NCBI GenBank assembly: GCA_025060615.1 | Contig: JANXBS010000003.1 | Location: 110,441-174,440, forward strand | Direction of reading: 5' to 3' | Origin: Anaerolineae bacterium | Lineage (GTDB): Bacteria > Chloroflexota > Anaerolineae > DUEN01 | Length of the DNA: 64,000 nt | Part shown: piece by piece, positions 61,930 through 64,000 of the stretch | How positions within the stretch are numbered: the stretch's first letter is position 1 | Layout of the letters: each line of letters begins with the position of its first letter | Program-made: the position numbers and the translations under genes | The notes under the pieces: model-generated | Database searches by the model: none | Told to the model about the DNA's origin: nothing | Seen by the model: only the letters and a program-made list of their open reading frames with translations

Positions 61930-63609
61930 TCAATGGGCATCCATTGCGACGGCGATGTTGGCTTCAGCCGCCTGTCGAGCGGCCAGCAATTTGTTCAACG
62001 CCTGCATGTAGGCTTTGGCGCTGGCCATCACGATGTCGGTGTCCACGCCGCGACCTGTGAAGATGCGGCGTCCGTGACCACCCTGCGCGCTTTGCTGTGA
62101 TCCGATCGGCTCCATGGCCTCGATGCGGATCGTCACATCGCCTACGGCGTCCATTCCCTCCGTAATGGACTGGATGCTGAACTCGTTCAGTTTGTTGGGC
62201 ACGCCTACGATGCGATTGATCGCCTGATATACGGCGTCCACCGGTCCCGTGCCACAGCCGACCTCCGTGAACACAGCTCCATCGGTCACACGCCGGAGCT
62301 TAACGACCGCAGTCGGGATGAGTGGGTGGCCGCACTGGATCTGCGCCATCTCCAGCACATACGTCTCCGGCGGTTGATACAGCCGATCGGCCACGATCGC
62401 CTCCAGGTCGGCATCGGTGATCACCTTCTTCTTGTCCGCCAGCTCTTTGAAGCGCTGGAATACCTGATTGAGCTCATCTTGGCTTAGATGGTAGCCCATT
62501 GCCTCCAACTTGGTGCGGAAGGCGTGCCGACCCGAGTGCTTGCCCAGTACCAGGCGGCTCTCGCTCAGCCCGATAGTGGTAGCGTCCATGATCTCGTAGG
62601 TGCGCTTGTGCTTGAGGATGCCGTCCTGATGGATGCCAGCCTCATGGGCGAAGGCATTTGCCCCGACGATGGCTTTGTTGGGCTGGATGAGCATGCCTGT
62701 ATAGCGGGAGACCATGTCGCTGGTGCGGTGAATCTCGGTGGTGATGATGTTGGTGCGCAGCCGGTAGTAAGGCCGGCGCACATACAACGCCATCACAATC
62801 TCCTCCAGGGCGGCGTTGCCAGCCCGCTCGCCGATGCCGTTGATGGTGCACTCCACCTGGCGGGCGCCCGCGCGCACACCGGCCAACGAATTCGCCACTG
62901 CTAGCCCCAGGTCATCGTGACAGTGCGTGGAGATAATCACCTTCTCAATGCCGGGCACGTTCCGCCGGATGCCCGCGATCAGCGCGCCGAATTCCTCCGG
63001 CGTGGTGTATCCTACGGTATCGGGGATGTTCAGCGTGGTGGCGCCGGCTTCGATGGCGACGGCCAGCACCTCATATAGGAACTCAGGGTCCGAGCGGCCG
63101 GCGTCCTCCGGGCTGAATTCGATGTCATCGCAATACTGCTTGGCATAGGAGACCATCTCCCGCGTGCGTTCCAGTACTTGCTGGCGAGTCATTCGCAGCT
63201 TGTGCTGCATGTGGATGTCTGACGTCGCAATGAATGTGTGAATGCGGGGAAAAGCCGCCGGCCTGACTGCCGCCCAGGCCTTATCAATGTCGTCTCGGTT
63301 GCAGCGGGCCAGCCCGGCGATCACAGGGGGGCGCCCTTGTAAGCGGTTGTCAGGGTCATTGCCGACCGTCTCGGCGATGCGCCGGACCGCCTCCAGGTCG
63401 CCCGGGGAGGCCGCCGGGAAGCCAGCCTCGATGATATCCACGCCCAAACGGCTGAGCTGACGAGCGATCTCAAGTTTTTCAGTCAGATGCAATGTGGCAC
63501 CCGGCGATTGCTCTCCATCTCGCAGCGTCGTATCGAAGATCAACACCGTATCCAGTACGTCGTCTACACCGTCCTGTCCGTCCGTTCCTACTGAGATCTC
63601 CTGTTCCAT
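61930..63609 (-). CDS. leuA: 2-isopropylmalate synthase
   Basis: A 559-residue enzyme, the first committed step of leucine synthesis, joining 2-ketoisovalerate and acetyl-CoA. The catalytic domain has [18 protein letters not shown], the metal-binding [16 protein letters not shown] and [20 protein letters not shown]. The C-terminal LeuA dimer/allosteric domain includes [22 protein letters not shown] and [29 protein letters not shown], so leucine feedback is likely. AGGAGG precedes the ATG. The operon continues with leuC, leuD, leuB, the HAD gene and cimA. Confidence 0.96.
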   Translation of the reverse strand: MEQEISVGTDGQDGVDDVLDTVLIFDTTLRDGEQSPGATLHLTEKLEIARQLSRLGVDIIEAGFPAASPGDLEAVRRIAETVGNDPDNRLQGRPPVIAGLARCNRDDIDKAWAAVRPAAFPRIHTFIATSDIHMQHKLRMTRQQVLERTREMVSYAKQYCDDIEFSPEDAGRSDPEFLYEVLAVAIEAGATTLNIPDTVGYTTPEEFGALIAGIRRNVPGIEKVIISTHCHDDLGLAVANSLAGVRAGARQVECTINGIGERAGNAALEEIVMALYVRRPYYRLRTNIITTEIHRTSDMVSRYTGMLIQPNKAIVGANAFAHEAGIHQDGILKHKRTYEIMDATTIGLSESRLVLGKHSGRHAFRTKLEAMGYHLSQDELNQVFQRFKELADKKKVITDADLEAIVADRLYQPPETYVLEMAQIQCGHPLIPTAVVKLRRVTDGAVFTEVGCGTGPVDAVYQAINRIVGVPNKLNEFSIQSITEGMDAVGDVTIRIEAMEPIGSQQSAQGGHGRRIFTGRGVDTDIVMASAKAYMQALNKLLAARQAAEANIAVAMDAH

Positions 63610-63647
63610 TTCGGGGGCCTCCTCTTTGCTGAGATGGTGAGAGGCTC

Positions 63648-63764
63648 TCAGGGCCTCATGGTCTGCTTTGATGGTCGCGACTGTGGGCCGCGTCCATCCG
63701 ATCGAAGTGTACTGAACTCCATTAGGTGCGTAAGGTCAGCAAGGCCATCTTCAGCCACGACCAT
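63648..63764 (-). other. Possible 38-codon leader ORF before leuA
   Basis: A small frame with GGGGGTG before its ATG lies between ilvC and leuA. It encodes a peptide opening [20 protein letters not shown], moderately rich in leucine. The leader has a small GAGGC/GCCTC hairpin but no terminator, so classical attenuation is not shown. Confidence 0.3.
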
Positions 63765-63836
63765 CACCCCCTTTCAAAGGGATGTCTCGGGCACCGGTTT
63801 CAGATACCGTGCGCCTGTTAAGCTGAGCGCTGACGA

Positions 63837-64000
63837 TCAGATCTCCTTCGGGTTGATCCACGGCATCATCCGGCGCAGCCGCCGGCCCACCTCCTCGATC
63901 GGATGATGGCGTTCCGCCTCGCGCATCTGGTTAAACCAGGGCCGCCCCTTGGCGTTTTCTTCGATCCATTCCTCAGCGTATGCGCCGCTCCGGACATCCT
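63837..64000 (-). CDS. ilvC: Ketol-acid reductoisomerase, partial (C-terminus)
   Basis: This is the last 54 codons of IlvC; the gene continues past the right edge. The translated end (SGAYAEEWIEEN, then GRPWFNQMREAERHHPIEEVG and RRLRRMMPWI) matches the conserved C-terminus of ketol-acid reductoisomerases. It is upstream of leuA on the same strand, so the branched-chain operon likely begins further right, possibly with ilvB and ilvN. Confidence 0.9.
   Translation of the reverse strand, partial: DVRSGAYAEEWIEENAKGRPWFNQMREAERHHPIEEVGRRLRRMMPWINPKEI

Overview
The window reads as one chromosomal stretch of an anaerobic or facultatively anaerobic bacterium, most likely a Chloroflexota (Anaerolineae-type) lineage. 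That placement is inferred from gene content: Tat-type lipoprotein sugar-binding proteins, a zinc-ribbon kinase-like protein with Ig-like repeats, an SH3b/TolB secreted protein, citramalate synthase next to leuABCD, and an Hdr/Etf/Mvh-type redox cluster. No rRNA, tRNA or CRISPR array was recognised.

Region 1 (1-11.1 kb, all minus strand) holds three ABC import systems. These are the 5' end of a family 1 solute-binding protein, a complete oligopeptide-type system (binding protein, two permeases, two ATPases), and a sugar system (LacI regulator, binding protein, two MalF/MalG permeases). A 16-bp inverted repeat separates the sugar-binding protein from its permeases. Region 2 (11.1-24.3 kb, mostly plus strand) is mixed. 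It has a PIG-L deacetylase with a GT4 glycosyltransferase, methylthioadenosine phosphorylase, a decayed nucleotidyltransferase, a MacAB-type export system, a secreted SH3b/beta-propeller protein, a degenerate receiver protein, an orphan IS630-type DNA-binding domain, and a tetrapyrrole methylase-MazG fusion.

Region 3 (24.4-45.1 kb) is the energy-metabolism core. On the minus strand are hypA-hypB and a three-subunit NAD-type formate dehydrogenase (NuoE-like, NuoF-like, catalytic FdhA). The catalytic subunit is interrupted by an in-frame TGA at its active site, followed by a textbook bacterial SECIS hairpin, so it is a selenoprotein and not two genes. On the plus strand are a NarL-type two-component system and then a compact cluster: cNMP-binding domain protein, HdrD-like Fe-S protein, EtfB, EtfA, a membrane HdrE-HdrD-like fusion, HdrA, MvhD, MvhG, MvhA, hydrogenase maturation protease and CBS-domain protein. 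Together these could link H2, formate/NADH, an ETF pool and membrane quinone through flavin-based bifurcation or confurcation. This is the most interesting system in the window.

Region 4 (45.1-53.1 kb, plus strand) has a GH38 alpha-mannosidase behind a clear promoter, a PfkB sugar kinase, and a 1162-residue zinc-ribbon/pseudokinase/seven-Ig-repeat protein. Region 5 (53.1-64 kb, mostly minus) has phoU, ilvD, a small KOW-like protein, and a branched-chain amino acid operon ilvC(partial)-leuA-leuC-leuD-leuB-HAD phosphatase-cimA. That operon implies isoleucine synthesis from pyruvate through citramalate, sharing LeuCD and LeuB with leucine synthesis.
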